64,000 nucleotides of DNA, taken from Paludisphaera rhizosphaerae (GTDB taxonomy: Bacteria; Planctomycetota; Planctomycetia; Isosphaerales; Isosphaeraceae). The position numbers were made by a program, and so were the translations under genes. This document shows, piece after piece, positions 1-8,258 of this stretch; position 1 is the first letter of the stretch; every line of letters starts with the position of its first letter. Location of the stretch: the NCBI RefSeq assembly GCF_011065895.1, contig NZ_JAALCR010000010.1, positions 124,001-188,000 of the forward strand, read 5' to 3'. The notes beneath the pieces are model-generated. The model had not been told where the DNA came from, made no database searches, and saw nothing but the letters and a program-made list of their open reading frames with translations.

Positions 1-22
1 ACCCTGAGACGCGGAGAGCGGC

Positions 23-712
23 TTGGCGACGATCGCGGAATTGATGCGGGTCCTCCAGTTCGGCGATTCGCTGCTGCCTGTCGGGGCGTTCTCGTTCTCG
101 AACGGGCTGGAGACCGCGGTGGAAATCGGCGTGGTGCACGACGTCGAGACGCTTCGCGCGTTCGTGCGCGCGGCCGTCGAGCAAGCGGCCACGTCGGACG
201 GCGTGGCCGTGCTGGCGACGCATCGCGCGGTTTCGGTCGGCGACATTACGGGCGTCGACCGGGCCGATCGGGCGGTGTTCGACCGCAAGCTGAACGAGGA
301 GATGCGGACGATGACCGTCCGGATGGGCCGCAAGCTCGCTGAGATGGCCGCACGCGTCCTCGGCCCGTCGACCCCCTCCGACTGGCTCGATCGCATCAAG
401 GCCGGCGCGACGCCCGGCTGCCTGCCCATCGGTCAGGCCCTGGTCTTCGCGGCGCTCGGCCTCTCTGAACGCGACGCCTTCGCCGTTCATCAGTACGGGC
501 TGGCGACGATGATGATCAACGCCTCGCTGCGGCTGATGAAGATCCACTATCTGGACGCGCAGGCGGTCCTCTTCGAGGTCGACGCCGACGCTGAAGAGGC
601 TTACTGGCGAGTCGCGAAGCTGGGGCTCGACGATATGGCGGCCTTCGCGCCAGGGTTCGACGTCCTGGCCTCGCTGCACGTTCGGGCCCACGTCCGCATG
701 TTCATGAATTGA
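23..712 (+). CDS. ureF: Urease accessory protein UreF
   Basis: UreF acts with UreD and UreG in cytoplasmic assembly of the nickel centre of urease and is thought to gate GTP hydrolysis by UreG. The 229-residue all-helical product has the family opening (residues 7-30, with [18 protein letters not shown]) and the usual length. Translation appears to start at TTG 23, because no ATG or GTG precedes the conserved opening; a stop codon at 5-7 probably ends an upstream gene, perhaps ureE (inference). The next gene, ureG, begins 17 bases after its stop, so the two are almost certainly co-transcribed. The structural genes ureABC are not in the window and would be expected just upstream. Confidence 0.95.
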   Translation: MATIAELMRVLQFGDSLLPVGAFSFSNGLETAVEIGVVHDVETLRAFVRAAVEQAATSDGVAVLATHRAVSVGDITGVDRADRAVFDRKLNEEMRTMTVRMGRKLAEMAARVLGPSTPSDWLDRIKAGATPGCLPIGQALVFAALGLSERDAFAVHQYGLATMMINASLRLMKIHYLDAQAVLFEVDADAEEAYWRVAKLGLDDMAAFAPGFDVLASLHVRAHVRMFMN

Positions 713-729
713 TCGAGGAGTCGAACGAG

Positions 730-1371
730 ATGGCGAAGAAGATCACGCGGATCGGCGTCGGCGGCCCGGTCGGCTCGGGGAAGACGGCGATCATCGAGGC
801 GATCACGCCGAGGCTTCTGGACCTGGGCTCGCGCGTCCTCATCATCACCAACGACGTCGTCACCACCGAGGACGCCGCGCACGTTCGGAGGACGCTCAAG
901 GGCGTGCTCGTGGAGGAGCGGATCCTCGGCGTTGAGACCGGCGCCTGCCCGCACACAGCCGTCCGCGAGGATCCTAGCATGAACCTCGCGGCCGTCGAGG
1001 ACATGGAGGCCCGGTTCCCCGACTCGGACGTCGTCCTGATCGAGAGCGGCGGCGATAACCTCACGCTCACGTTCAGCCCGGCGCTCGTCGATTTCTTCAT
1101 CTACGTCATCGACGTCGCCGCCGGCGACAAGATCCCCCGCAAGAACGGGCCGGGGATCACGCGGTCGGACATCCTCGTCATCAACAAGACCGACCTCGCG
1201 CCGTACGTCGGAGCCAGCCTCAAGGTCATGGAGGACGACTCGCGGCTGATGCGCAAGGGCCGTCCGTTCGTCTTCACCAACTGCAAGACGGGCGAGGGGA
1301 TCGAGGAACTCATCGACCTGATTCGCGAGAACGTCCTGTTCGATCTTCCTACCGAGAAGGCCGCGAAGTGA
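730..1371 (+). CDS. ureG: Urease accessory GTPase UreG
   Basis: UreG is the SIMIBI-class GTPase that delivers nickel to apo-urease in complex with UreD and UreF. The 213-residue product carries the P-loop GPVGSGKT near its N-terminus, the ESGGDNL segment typical of UreG, a Cys-Pro-His metal-binding motif (GACPHTA) and the base-recognition motif NKTDL. I chose ATG 730 because GAGGAG lies at 715-720, nine bases upstream; a TTG at 709 inside the end of ureF would add seven unconserved residues. The stop overlaps the start of ureD by four bases (GTGA), which indicates translational coupling. Confidence 0.96.
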   Translation: MAKKITRIGVGGPVGSGKTAIIEAITPRLLDLGSRVLIITNDVVTTEDAAHVRRTLKGVLVEERILGVETGACPHTAVREDPSMNLAAVEDMEARFPDSDVVLIESGGDNLTLTFSPALVDFFIYVIDVAAGDKIPRKNGPGITRSDILVINKTDLAPYVGASLKVMEDDSRLMRKGRPFVFTNCKTGEGIEELIDLIRENVLFDLPTEKAAK

Positions 1372-2279
1372 GCATGATCCCCGCTCCCGAACTGGCCCCG
1401 TACCTCGACGAGCCGGCGCAGCTCCCCAGCGGCGGGTTCGGCAAGAATGCGAAGCTCCTCCTGCGCTTCGAGCGTCGGGGCGAGCGTTCGATCCTCGCCG
1501 CCATGGAACGCCGCGCGCCTCTGCTGGTGCAGAAGGCCCTTTATTGCGACGAGGGGATGCCCAGCCTGCCGGTCGTCTTCATCATCAGCAACGCGGGGGG
1601 CATCCTCCAGGGGGATCGCTACGCGATGGACTTTTCCGCCGGCCCGGGCTCGTGTGGGCACATCACGACGCAGGCGGGCACCAAGATCCACGAGATGGAC
1701 GCCAACCACGCGAGCCAGACCCAGGAGATCACGCTCGACGAGAACGCCTATCTGGAGTACATCCCCGAGCCCACCATCCCGTTCGCCCGCTCACGCTTTC
1801 TGACCAGGACGCGGGTTCGGATCGCCCCCACGGCGACGCTCCTCTACGCCGAGACCCTCCTGGGCGGCCGGAAGCACTACCGCGACGGCGAGCTGTTCCG
1901 CTTCGACCTCTTCTCGTCGACCGTCGCCGCCGAGCGGCCCGATGGGTCGAGCCTTTTCGTCGAGAAGTTCATCATCGACCCCGCGCGCTCGCCCGTCGCG
2001 CGACCGGGCGTGATGCAGGGCTTCGACGTCTTCGGCAACGTCCTGTTGCTGACGCCCCCCGCCATCGCCGACGTCGTGGCGAACCAGGCCGCCTTCGGCT
2101 GGAACGAGACTGAAGGCTGGGCCGCCGGCGTCGGCCGCCTGCCCAACGACGCAGGGCTCGTCTACAAGGTTGTCGGCCGCGACTCGGCTATTGTCCGGAC
2201 AAAAATCCGCCACTTCTGGTCGATCGTCCGTCCGGCGGTCAACGGACACGTCGTGCCGCCGGAGTTCGCGTGGAGGTAG
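1368..2279 (+). CDS. ureD: Urease accessory protein UreD (UreH)
   Basis: UreD is the scaffold that binds apo-urease and recruits UreF and UreG for nickel insertion. The 303-residue product shows the family segments [11 protein letters not shown] (about residues 75-85), [11 protein letters not shown] and [11 protein letters not shown], and ends as expected for the family. It starts at GTG 1368, overlapping the ureG stop by four bases, or possibly at ATG 1374 two codons later. It is the last gene of the urease block. Only six bases separate its stop from the stop of the convergent lipase gene, so read-through in both directions is possible. Confidence 0.95.
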   Translation: MSMIPAPELAPYLDEPAQLPSGGFGKNAKLLLRFERRGERSILAAMERRAPLLVQKALYCDEGMPSLPVVFIISNAGGILQGDRYAMDFSAGPGSCGHITTQAGTKIHEMDANHASQTQEITLDENAYLEYIPEPTIPFARSRFLTRTRVRIAPTATLLYAETLLGGRKHYRDGELFRFDLFSSTVAAERPDGSSLFVEKFIIDPARSPVARPGVMQGFDVFGNVLLLTPPAIADVVANQAAFGWNETEGWAAGVGRLPNDAGLVYKVVGRDSAIVRTKIRHFWSIVRPAVNGHVVPPEFAWR

Positions 2280-2285
2280 GAGACG

Positions 2286-3290
2286 TCAGCCCTCACGTCT
2301 CGCTGCGGCCACCGCATTCCAGAGGAGCGTGGCGTAGTAGACGGGGGCGTGGTCGGCGAGGCCTCGGACGAGCAGGGGGGCTTCGCCGACGGCCAGCCGG
2401 CGCTGTTCGAAGGACAGGCGGACGGCGGCGGCCAGGGCCTGGAATCCCTCGTTCCACTCTTGCCAGAGCCGCCGAGGCGCGGCGTCGGGGACTTCCTGTT
2501 CCTCGCCGGCGTGACGATAGCCCAGCGGCCAGGGCGGAGGGACCTTGGGGATGAGATCGTCGCGGTGGACGAACCGACGGTGGACGCAGACCGGGAGCGT
2601 GTCGACGAACTCGGCGTCGCCCACGCGCGGGCATCCGTAGGTGTAGATTCCCGTCACGTCCGATTCGCGAAGGTGCGACGCCGCCAGCACCGCCAGGGCG
2701 CCGCCCAGGCTGTGGCCGGTCAGCCAGAGGGCCTGGCCAGGACGCCTTGCGGCCACGACCTCGTCGAGCTGCTGGCTGATGGCCTGGAACGCCTGAAGGA
2801 ATCCCGAGTGGACTCGCCCACCCGAGGCGCGGGTTGCGGGGAGGAGTTGAGCGTCGATCTTGAGGTCCTCATTGCCGAGGATCCAGTCGACCAGCCGGGC
2901 GACTTCATTCGGCGAGAGGTTCTCCGGCACGGGAGGGACCGGCAAGCTCGTGCCGCGGAAGGCGATCACCAGGGCGTCGGGTCCTTGAAGGACCACGGCC
3001 CGCGGTTCGTCCGGGTCGCCAAGCGTCCGGGCCTGCCAGCCGAGGCCGGGCAGGGGGGATTGACGAACGCGGTCGGCGATGAAGTTCGCGTCGCCGTAGG
3101 CCAGCAGAGAGGCGTCGGCCAGGAGCCAGGCGTTCGGGTCGTCGAACGCGCCGGCAGGCGTGCGGACGGATCGCCGGGGGTCGGCCTCGAAGGGGACGAC
3201 CTCGGCGAAGGCGAAGTAGGGGAAGTCGGCGGCGGGGGGCGTGAGCCCTTCGAGGGTCTCGCGCGGCGGCGGTCGATCCGGCAGGGTCAC
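2286..3290 (-). CDS. Class 3 lipase family alpha/beta hydrolase
   Basis: The 334-residue protein belongs to the fungal-type class 3 lipase family. The nucleophile elbow GHSLGG lies at residues 192-197 (Ser194), the oxyanion-side motif FRGTS at 111-115, the likely catalytic Asp is in RDDLIP (about 245) and the likely His is in YRHAGEE (about 260). No signal peptide or membrane segment is visible, so the product is predicted to be cytoplasmic. The substrate cannot be told from sequence. The gene is followed four bases upstream (in genome order) by the end of the hybrid kinase, so it may be transcribed together with it. Confidence 0.88.
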   Translation of the reverse strand: MTLPDRPPPRETLEGLTPPAADFPYFAFAEVVPFEADPRRSVRTPAGAFDDPNAWLLADASLLAYGDANFIADRVRQSPLPGLGWQARTLGDPDEPRAVVLQGPDALVIAFRGTSLPVPPVPENLSPNEVARLVDWILGNEDLKIDAQLLPATRASGGRVHSGFLQAFQAISQQLDEVVAARRPGQALWLTGHSLGGALAVLAASHLRESDVTGIYTYGCPRVGDAEFVDTLPVCVHRRFVHRDDLIPKVPPPWPLGYRHAGEEQEVPDAAPRRLWQEWNEGFQALAAAVRLSFEQRRLAVGEAPLLVRGLADHAPVYYATLLWNAVAAARREG

Positions 3291-3294
3291 GGGA

Positions 3295-5742
3295 TTAGCT
3301 CCGGTGGGCGGGCGCGGTATCGACGGGGCGGGTCAGGGCCGCCAGCGATTCGGGCGTCATTCGTTCGATCTGCCGCGACAGGGACGGGAGACCGGAGACG
3401 AGCCGGGCGAGGATCGGGCGGGCGTCGTCGAGGCGGCCCTCGGCGGCGGCGGCTTCCAGATCCAGGGCGAGCGCGGCGGCCGTGGAAGAGAACATGGAGG
3501 CCATCCCGGCGAGCTTGTGGGCCGCGGCGCGGAGAGAATCGGCGTCGTCGTCGCGGAGAGCGTCGCGGGCGGCGGCCAGGCGTACGGGGGCCAACTCGCG
3601 GAAGTCGCGGCAGAGGCCGGCGAGCAATTCGGCGTCGCCTCCACAGGCGGCGAACAGGGCGTCAGGGTCGAGCGCAGGGGCTTCACCGGCGCCGACGCTG
3701 CGGAACGAAGCGAGTCGCTCCACGACGGCGAAGAGGCGGTCGGTGCGGATCGGCTTGGTCAGGTAGTCGTCCATGCCGGCGGCCAGGCAGAGCGCTCGGT
3801 CCCCCTGTCGCGAACGGGCGGTCAAGGCCGCGATGGGGAGTCGTCGGCCGCCCCGGGCGGCCTCGGTTTCACGGACGGCTCGGACGACGGCGAAACCGTC
3901 CAGTTCGGGCATGTGCACGTCCAGCAGCATCACGTCGAACGCCTGCGACTCATCGAGCGCCAGGGCGAGCGCTTTACGGCCGTCGGTCGCCAGGCGAACG
4001 GACCAACCCCGGCGGTTGAGCAGGCGGACGAGGAAGTGAGCGTTGAACTCGTCGTCCTCCGCCACCAGGATCGAAAGCTTGACTCCGGCGGCTTCCTCGT
4101 CGGCGTCGGCGGACTCGGCGAGAGGGGAAGGCGCGGGGGCCACGAGTGCGGTGCGGAGGGCCTCCAGCAACTCGTCCTGCCGGATCGGCTTGAGAAGCCG
4201 GGCGGAGACGCCCAACTCGCGGCTGCGGGCCAGGTCGCCGGGTTCGTCGCCAGTGGTCAAAATGACGATCGGCGCGGCGGCCAGCTCGTCGCTGGCCCGG
4301 ATCTTGGCGGCCAGGTCGAGGCCGTCGACGTCGGGCATGCGGGCGTCGAGCAGGACGACGTCGGGGAGCCGCTTGCGGGCGGCCGCGCGCCAGAGGGCGT
4401 CGAGCGCGGCGATGCCGTCGCCCGCCGTGGCGACGCGCAGGCCCCAGGCCGTCAGCCAGCCTTCCAGGACGCGTCGAGTGGTCTCGTTGTCGTCCACCAC
4501 CAGGGCCCATCGGCCGCGAGGGAGGCCCGTGGGACGGACCCCGGGCGTGCGCTTCGGCGTGGGCTTGCGAGCAAACAGAGACGTGAGCGTGAACGTGCTG
4601 CCCCGACCCGGCTCGCTCTCGACGGCGATCCCGCCGCCCATCAGCGCGGCCAGTCGGGCGGCGATCGTCAGCCCCAGGCCGGTGCCGCCGAACCGTCGCG
4701 TCGTGGAGGCGTCCTGTTGCTCGAAGGCCCGGAAGATCCGCGACTGCTCCGGCTTGGGGATCCCGATTCCTGTGTCGCTGACCTTCACTCGCAGGCCGAC
4801 CCGGCCCGGCCCTTCAGCGGCGGCGTCGTGATCGAGCTCGACCAGAACGAAGACCTCGCCGACCTCGGTGAACTTCACCGCGTTGCCGACGAGGTTGATA
4901 AGGATCTGACGGAATCGGCCGACGTCGCCGATCAGGGCGTCCGGCACGTCCTCACGGACGAGCGAGACCAGATCGAGCTTCTTCGCATGCGCGCGAGGGC
5001 CCAGGAACCGCAGGACGTCCCCCACGGCGGCGCGAAGCGAGAATTCGGAGGCGTCCACATCCATCTTGCCGGCGGCGATCTTGGCGAAATCGAGCACGTC
5101 GTCGACGATCCGCACCAGCCCCTCGGCCGCCGAACGCACCGTCTTGAGGCACTGGCGCTGGTCTTCGGTCAGCGGCGTCTCCAGGGTCAGCTCGGTCATC
5201 CCCAGGATGGCGTTCAGGGGCGTGCGCATTTCGTGGCTGACGTTGGCCAGGAATTCATCCTTGGCGCCGTTGGCGGCCTCGGCCTTCTGCATCGCGCGGC
5301 GCAACTCGCACTCCAGCCGCTTACGCTCGCCGATGTCCTCAAGCACGCAGATCACATAGGCGGGCGCTCCGGCCTCGTCGCGCTGGAGCGAGATGTACAA
5401 CTTGACCCACACGAAGCCGCCTTCGTGGCGGATGTATCGCTTCTCCACCGAGTACGGCCCACGCTCGCCGCGGGCCAGGCGGCGGAAGTCGGGAGGGCCC
5501 AGGTGCTGGTCCTCCGGGTGGGTGATCTCACTGAACGGTCGGCCGATGAGTTCATAGGGCTCATGGCCGACGATGGCGCAGAAGGTGTGGTTCACGCGGA
5601 TCCAGCGACCTTCCAGGTCGCAATGGGCGATCCCGACCGCGGCGTTCTCAAACGTGCCCCGGAACCGAGCTTCGCTGACGCGCAGATCGTCGTCGACCGG
5701 CGGGCGGGAGCCGTCGTCCTGGGACGGTTCTGGTTCGGGCAT
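3295..5742 (-). CDS. Hybrid sensor histidine kinase (PAS-HisKA-HATPase-REC-REC-HPt)
   Basis: The 815-residue protein is a phosphorelay kinase. In order: a PAS domain with a PAC tail (about 20-145), a dimerisation/phosphoacceptor domain with NVSHEMRTPLN, a catalytic ATPase domain with NLVGNAVKFT, DTGIGI and GGTGLGL, two receiver domains (VLLDARMPD and MLLDVHMPE phospho-Asp sites) and a C-terminal HPt domain with AAHKLAGMASMF. No membrane segments are present, so it senses a cytoplasmic signal through PAS. I placed the start at ATG 5742; the frame stays open further upstream, but that part is low-complexity, crosses the divergent neighbour and has no domain. The divergent gene at 5911 encodes an NtrC-type regulator, a likely partner. 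Confidence 0.92.
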   Translation of the reverse strand: MPEPEPSQDDGSRPPVDDDLRVSEARFRGTFENAAVGIAHCDLEGRWIRVNHTFCAIVGHEPYELIGRPFSEITHPEDQHLGPPDFRRLARGERGPYSVEKRYIRHEGGFVWVKLYISLQRDEAGAPAYVICVLEDIGERKRLECELRRAMQKAEAANGAKDEFLANVSHEMRTPLNAILGMTELTLETPLTEDQRQCLKTVRSAAEGLVRIVDDVLDFAKIAAGKMDVDASEFSLRAAVGDVLRFLGPRAHAKKLDLVSLVREDVPDALIGDVGRFRQILINLVGNAVKFTEVGEVFVLVELDHDAAAEGPGRVGLRVKVSDTGIGIPKPEQSRIFRAFEQQDASTTRRFGGTGLGLTIAARLAALMGGGIAVESEPGRGSTFTLTSLFARKPTPKRTPGVRPTGLPRGRWALVVDDNETTRRVLEGWLTAWGLRVATAGDGIAALDALWRAAARKRLPDVVLLDARMPDVDGLDLAAKIRASDELAAAPIVILTTGDEPGDLARSRELGVSARLLKPIRQDELLEALRTALVAPAPSPLAESADADEEAAGVKLSILVAEDDEFNAHFLVRLLNRRGWSVRLATDGRKALALALDESQAFDVMLLDVHMPELDGFAVVRAVRETEAARGGRRLPIAALTARSRQGDRALCLAAGMDDYLTKPIRTDRLFAVVERLASFRSVGAGEAPALDPDALFAACGGDAELLAGLCRDFRELAPVRLAAARDALRDDDADSLRAAAHKLAGMASMFSSTAAALALDLEAAAAEGRLDDARPILARLVSGLPSLSRQIERMTPESLAALTRPVDTAPAHRS

Positions 5743-5910
5743 GCGTGCAGTCCCCGTGTGCGGGCGGGACCTTCCAACTCCATCCGTGGGGCGATCGGCG
5801 TCGACCTCCCCCCGAACCCGGCCCTTGCCCGCTGGATTGGGAGGCGTACTAGCGAATAGAATACCAATTCGGCCCGCGGGGGCCGAGACGTCATCGCCGC
5901 GAGGTAACGT

Positions 5911-7392
5911 ATGGGCCGCCTGTTGCTGATCGACGACGATCCTGCCTTGGTCGCCCGCCAGGCTCGGCAGGTTTTTCCTTCGCCCGAGCACGCCGTCGAC
6001 ATCGCCGAGTCGGGAGCCCTGGGGATCGAAACGGCCCGCCGCATTCGGCCCGACGCCGTCCTCCTGGACTTGCACCTGCCCGACGCCTCCGGCTTCGACG
6101 TCTTCCAGGCGATCCGCCGAATCGACGCGCGGATCCCGGTGATCTTCATCACCGTCGCTCGCAAGGCCGACGCAGCCATCGAGGCGATGAAGCAGGGGGC
6201 CTACGACTACCTCTTCAAACCGCTCGATCTGCGGCGGCTGCGAGAGGTCGTCGAGGGGGCCTTCGAGGTCTCGCGGCGGATGCGCACGCCGGCCGTCGTG
6301 GCGGAGGACGGCGAGGCCGACGTCGAGGGTGCCATCGTCGGCTCGTGCCCGGCCATGCTCGAGGTTTACAAGGCCATCGGCCGCGTCGCCGCCCAGGACG
6401 TTCCCGTTCTCATCACCGGCGAAAGCGGTACGGGCAAGGAACTTGTGGCCCAGGCCATCTATCAGCACGGCCCCCGCGCCCGCCAGCCGTTCCTGGCGCT
6501 CAACTGTGCGGCGATCCCCGAGACCCTGCTGGAATCCGAGCTTTTCGGCCACGAGAAGGGGAGTTTCACCGGCGCGGACCGCCGTCGGATCGGCAAATTC
6601 GAGCAGTGCAACGGCGGGACCCTGTTCCTCGACGAGATCGGCGATATGCCGCTCGCCTTGCAGGCCAAGGTGTTACGGCTGCTCCAGGAGCAGACCTTCG
6701 AACGCGTCGGCGGCGGCGAGACGATCCATACCGACGTTCGGCTGATCGCCGCCACCCACCGCGACCTCCGCACCTGGTCGAACGAGGGTCGGTTCCGGGC
6801 CGACCTGTACTACCGCCTGAGCGTCTTCACCCTGGCCTTGCCGCCGCTCCGTGAACGCGGCGACGACCTTCGGATCCTCGTCCGCCATTTCCTCCGCCGC
6901 CTCAGCGCCGAGATGGGCCGCGATGTCCGCGACCTCGCCCCCGAGGCGATGCAGAGGCTCCGCGACTATCCCTGGCCGGGGAACGTCCGCGAACTTCAGA
7001 GCACGCTCAAACAGGCTCTCCTCCAGGCCAGCGGGCCAGTTCTCCTCAGCCGATTCCTCCCCGAATCGTTCGGGGAACCTTCGCCGGGATCGACGGTTGT
7101 GGAGGCGTCGCGATCGCGCGACGCCGAGGTCTCGGCCGCCGGCGAACTGGCCGTGACCTTGCACGGCTCGTTCCGTCCCGAGGATCGCGACGTCTACGTC
7201 GAGCTGCACCGCGAACTCGATCGGCTGCTCCTGCCGGCCGCAATGGAATTCGCGCACGGCAGTCAGCACCAGGCTGCGCTCCTGCTAGGGATCGCCCGGC
7301 AGACCCTCCGACAAAAACTCAAACAACTGGGCCTGCATCCAGCCCATCAGGGCGATCACGAGGAGCCTGACGGTCAGGACTCTGCCACCTGA
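5911..7392 (+). CDS. NtrC-family sigma-54-dependent response regulator
   Basis: The 493-residue protein is an enhancer-binding activator of sigma-54 RNA polymerase. It has a receiver domain (1-120, phospho-Asp D53 in VLLDLHLPD), an AAA+ domain with Walker A GESGTGKE, the sigma-54 contact loop as GSFTGA (canonical GAFTGA), Walker B TLFLDEIGD, and a Fis-type helix-turn-helix near the C-terminus (QAALLLGIARQTLRQKL). ATG 5911 follows GAGG at 5901-5904. The gene is divergent from the hybrid kinase, which leaves 168 bases for shared control. A sigma-54 type promoter lies 68 bases past its stop, ahead of the Dps gene, a plausible target. Confidence 0.94.
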   Translation: MGRLLLIDDDPALVARQARQVFPSPEHAVDIAESGALGIETARRIRPDAVLLDLHLPDASGFDVFQAIRRIDARIPVIFITVARKADAAIEAMKQGAYDYLFKPLDLRRLREVVEGAFEVSRRMRTPAVVAEDGEADVEGAIVGSCPAMLEVYKAIGRVAAQDVPVLITGESGTGKELVAQAIYQHGPRARQPFLALNCAAIPETLLESELFGHEKGSFTGADRRRIGKFEQCNGGTLFLDEIGDMPLALQAKVLRLLQEQTFERVGGGETIHTDVRLIAATHRDLRTWSNEGRFRADLYYRLSVFTLALPPLRERGDDLRILVRHFLRRLSAEMGRDVRDLAPEAMQRLRDYPWPGNVRELQSTLKQALLQASGPVLLSRFLPESFGEPSPGSTVVEASRSRDAEVSAAGELAVTLHGSFRPEDRDVYVELHRELDRLLLPAAMEFAHGSQHQAALLLGIARQTLRQKLKQLGLHPAHQGDHEEPDGQDSAT

Positions 7393-7459
7393 ATCGTTTC
7401 CTCGGGTAAGTCTGCCCACCTCCGGCGGATGTGAGACGCCTCCATCGGCCTCCTCCCAA

Positions 7460-7476
7460 TTGGCATGGACGATGCA
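7460..7476 (+). promoter_or_regulatory. Candidate sigma-54 (-24/-12) promoter of the Dps gene
   Basis: The sequence TTGGCATG-GACG-ATGCA matches the sigma-54 consensus YTGGCACG-N4-TTGCW at all but two positions. The invariant GG (7462-7463) and GC (7474-7475) are separated by exactly ten bases. Transcription would start near 7487, about 67 bases before the Dps start codon. A sigma-54 activator is encoded immediately upstream. The match is seen directly; the function is inferred. Confidence 0.65.
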
Positions 7477-7504
7477 TCAAGAAGACTCGCGAGTGTACCG
7501 TCGA

Positions 7505-7524
7505 CTCCGGGGACGTCCCCGGAG
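7505..7524. promoter_or_regulatory. Perfect 20-bp palindrome in the Dps leader
   Basis: CTCCGGGGACGTCCCCGGAG is a perfect inverted repeat, 30 bases before the Dps start codon and just downstream of the predicted transcription start. As RNA it would form an eight-pair GC-rich stem with an ACGT loop; as DNA it could be a repressor site. It ends 16 bases before the Shine-Dalgarno sequence, so it could affect translation. Confidence 0.5.
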
Positions 7525-7553
7525 CGCGGCGGACCCACGCGAGAGGTTCAACC

Positions 7554-8171
7554 ATGTCTGTCGCCACCAAGAAAGGCCATGACGGCCACGCCCAGACTTC
7601 GGCGAAGAGCAAGGAAGAACACAGTCAGCCCTGGATCCATGTGAAGAAGGCCGAGATCCAGAAATTCGGGACCGTCCGGCAGCTCCCGATCGGGCTTTCG
7701 TACGACGCCCGCATGTACTCCTGCCAGCGCTTGAATCAGGTTCTGGCGGATTCGCAGATCCTCTACGGACTGTACAAGAAGCATCACTGGCTGATGCGGG
7801 GCCACACATTCTATCAGCTCCATCTGTTGCTGGATAAGCACGCCGGCGAACAGCTCGCGATCATCGACGAGTTGGCCGAGCGCATCCAGGCGCTGGGGGG
7901 CGTGGCCGTCGGTGATCCTCGGCATGTCGCCGAGCTGACTCGCATCCCTCGTCCTCCCGACGGCTGCGAAGAGGTTCCGTCGATGATCTCGCGGCTGCTC
8001 GAAGCCCACGAAATGATCCTGATCGACGCTCGCGACGCCGCCCACAAGACCGCCGACCAGGGGGACGACGGCACGAACGACCTGCTCGTCTCCAACGTCG
8101 TCCGTACGGGCGAGGCTCAGGTCTGGTTCCTGGCCGAGCATCTCGTCGACACGCCGCTCGGCCGCGACTGA
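7554..8171 (+). CDS. dps: Dps-family ferritin (DNA-binding protein from starved cells)
   Basis: Dps proteins form dodecameric shells that oxidise and store iron with peroxide and protect DNA. The 205-residue product contains the ferroxidase-helix region (KKHHWLMRGHTFYQLH, followed by DKHAGEQLAIIDELAERI), with the inter-subunit His/Asp/Glu ligand pattern of the family. It has a lysine- and histidine-rich N-terminal tail of about 45 residues, suited to DNA contact. ATG 7554 has GAGAGG at 7541-7546. The sigma-54 type promoter and palindrome upstream, and the NtrC-type activator gene beside it, suggest stress- or nutrient-linked control (inference). Confidence 0.93.
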   Translation: MSVATKKGHDGHAQTSAKSKEEHSQPWIHVKKAEIQKFGTVRQLPIGLSYDARMYSCQRLNQVLADSQILYGLYKKHHWLMRGHTFYQLHLLLDKHAGEQLAIIDELAERIQALGGVAVGDPRHVAELTRIPRPPDGCEEVPSMISRLLEAHEMILIDARDAAHKTADQGDDGTNDLLVSNVVRTGEAQVWFLAEHLVDTPLGRD

Positions 8172-8188
8172 GGAGACGCGAGGAACTT

Positions 8189-8205
8189 CCGCCGGGCCCC
8201 GGCGG
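8189..8205 (+). terminator. GC-rich hairpin after dps
   Basis: CCGCCGG-GCC-CCGGCGG forms a seven-pair stem 18 bases after the dps stop codon. No U-tract follows, so it may only stabilise the transcript end or act as a weak terminator. Confidence 0.4.
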
Positions 8206-8258
8206 GTCGTAAGCTGGCGACCGATCAAAAGCCAGCCGCGATCCTCCGGGGCCCTCTC

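Noticed and set aside
5850-5880. TAGAAT as a -10 box for the regulator gene
   Set aside because: No good -35 hexamer lies 16-18 bases upstream; a single hexamer is not enough.
5743-6552. N-terminal extension of the hybrid kinase frame to 6552
   Set aside because: Those 270 codons are low-complexity and cross the divergent regulator gene, and the PAS domain starts close to ATG 5742.
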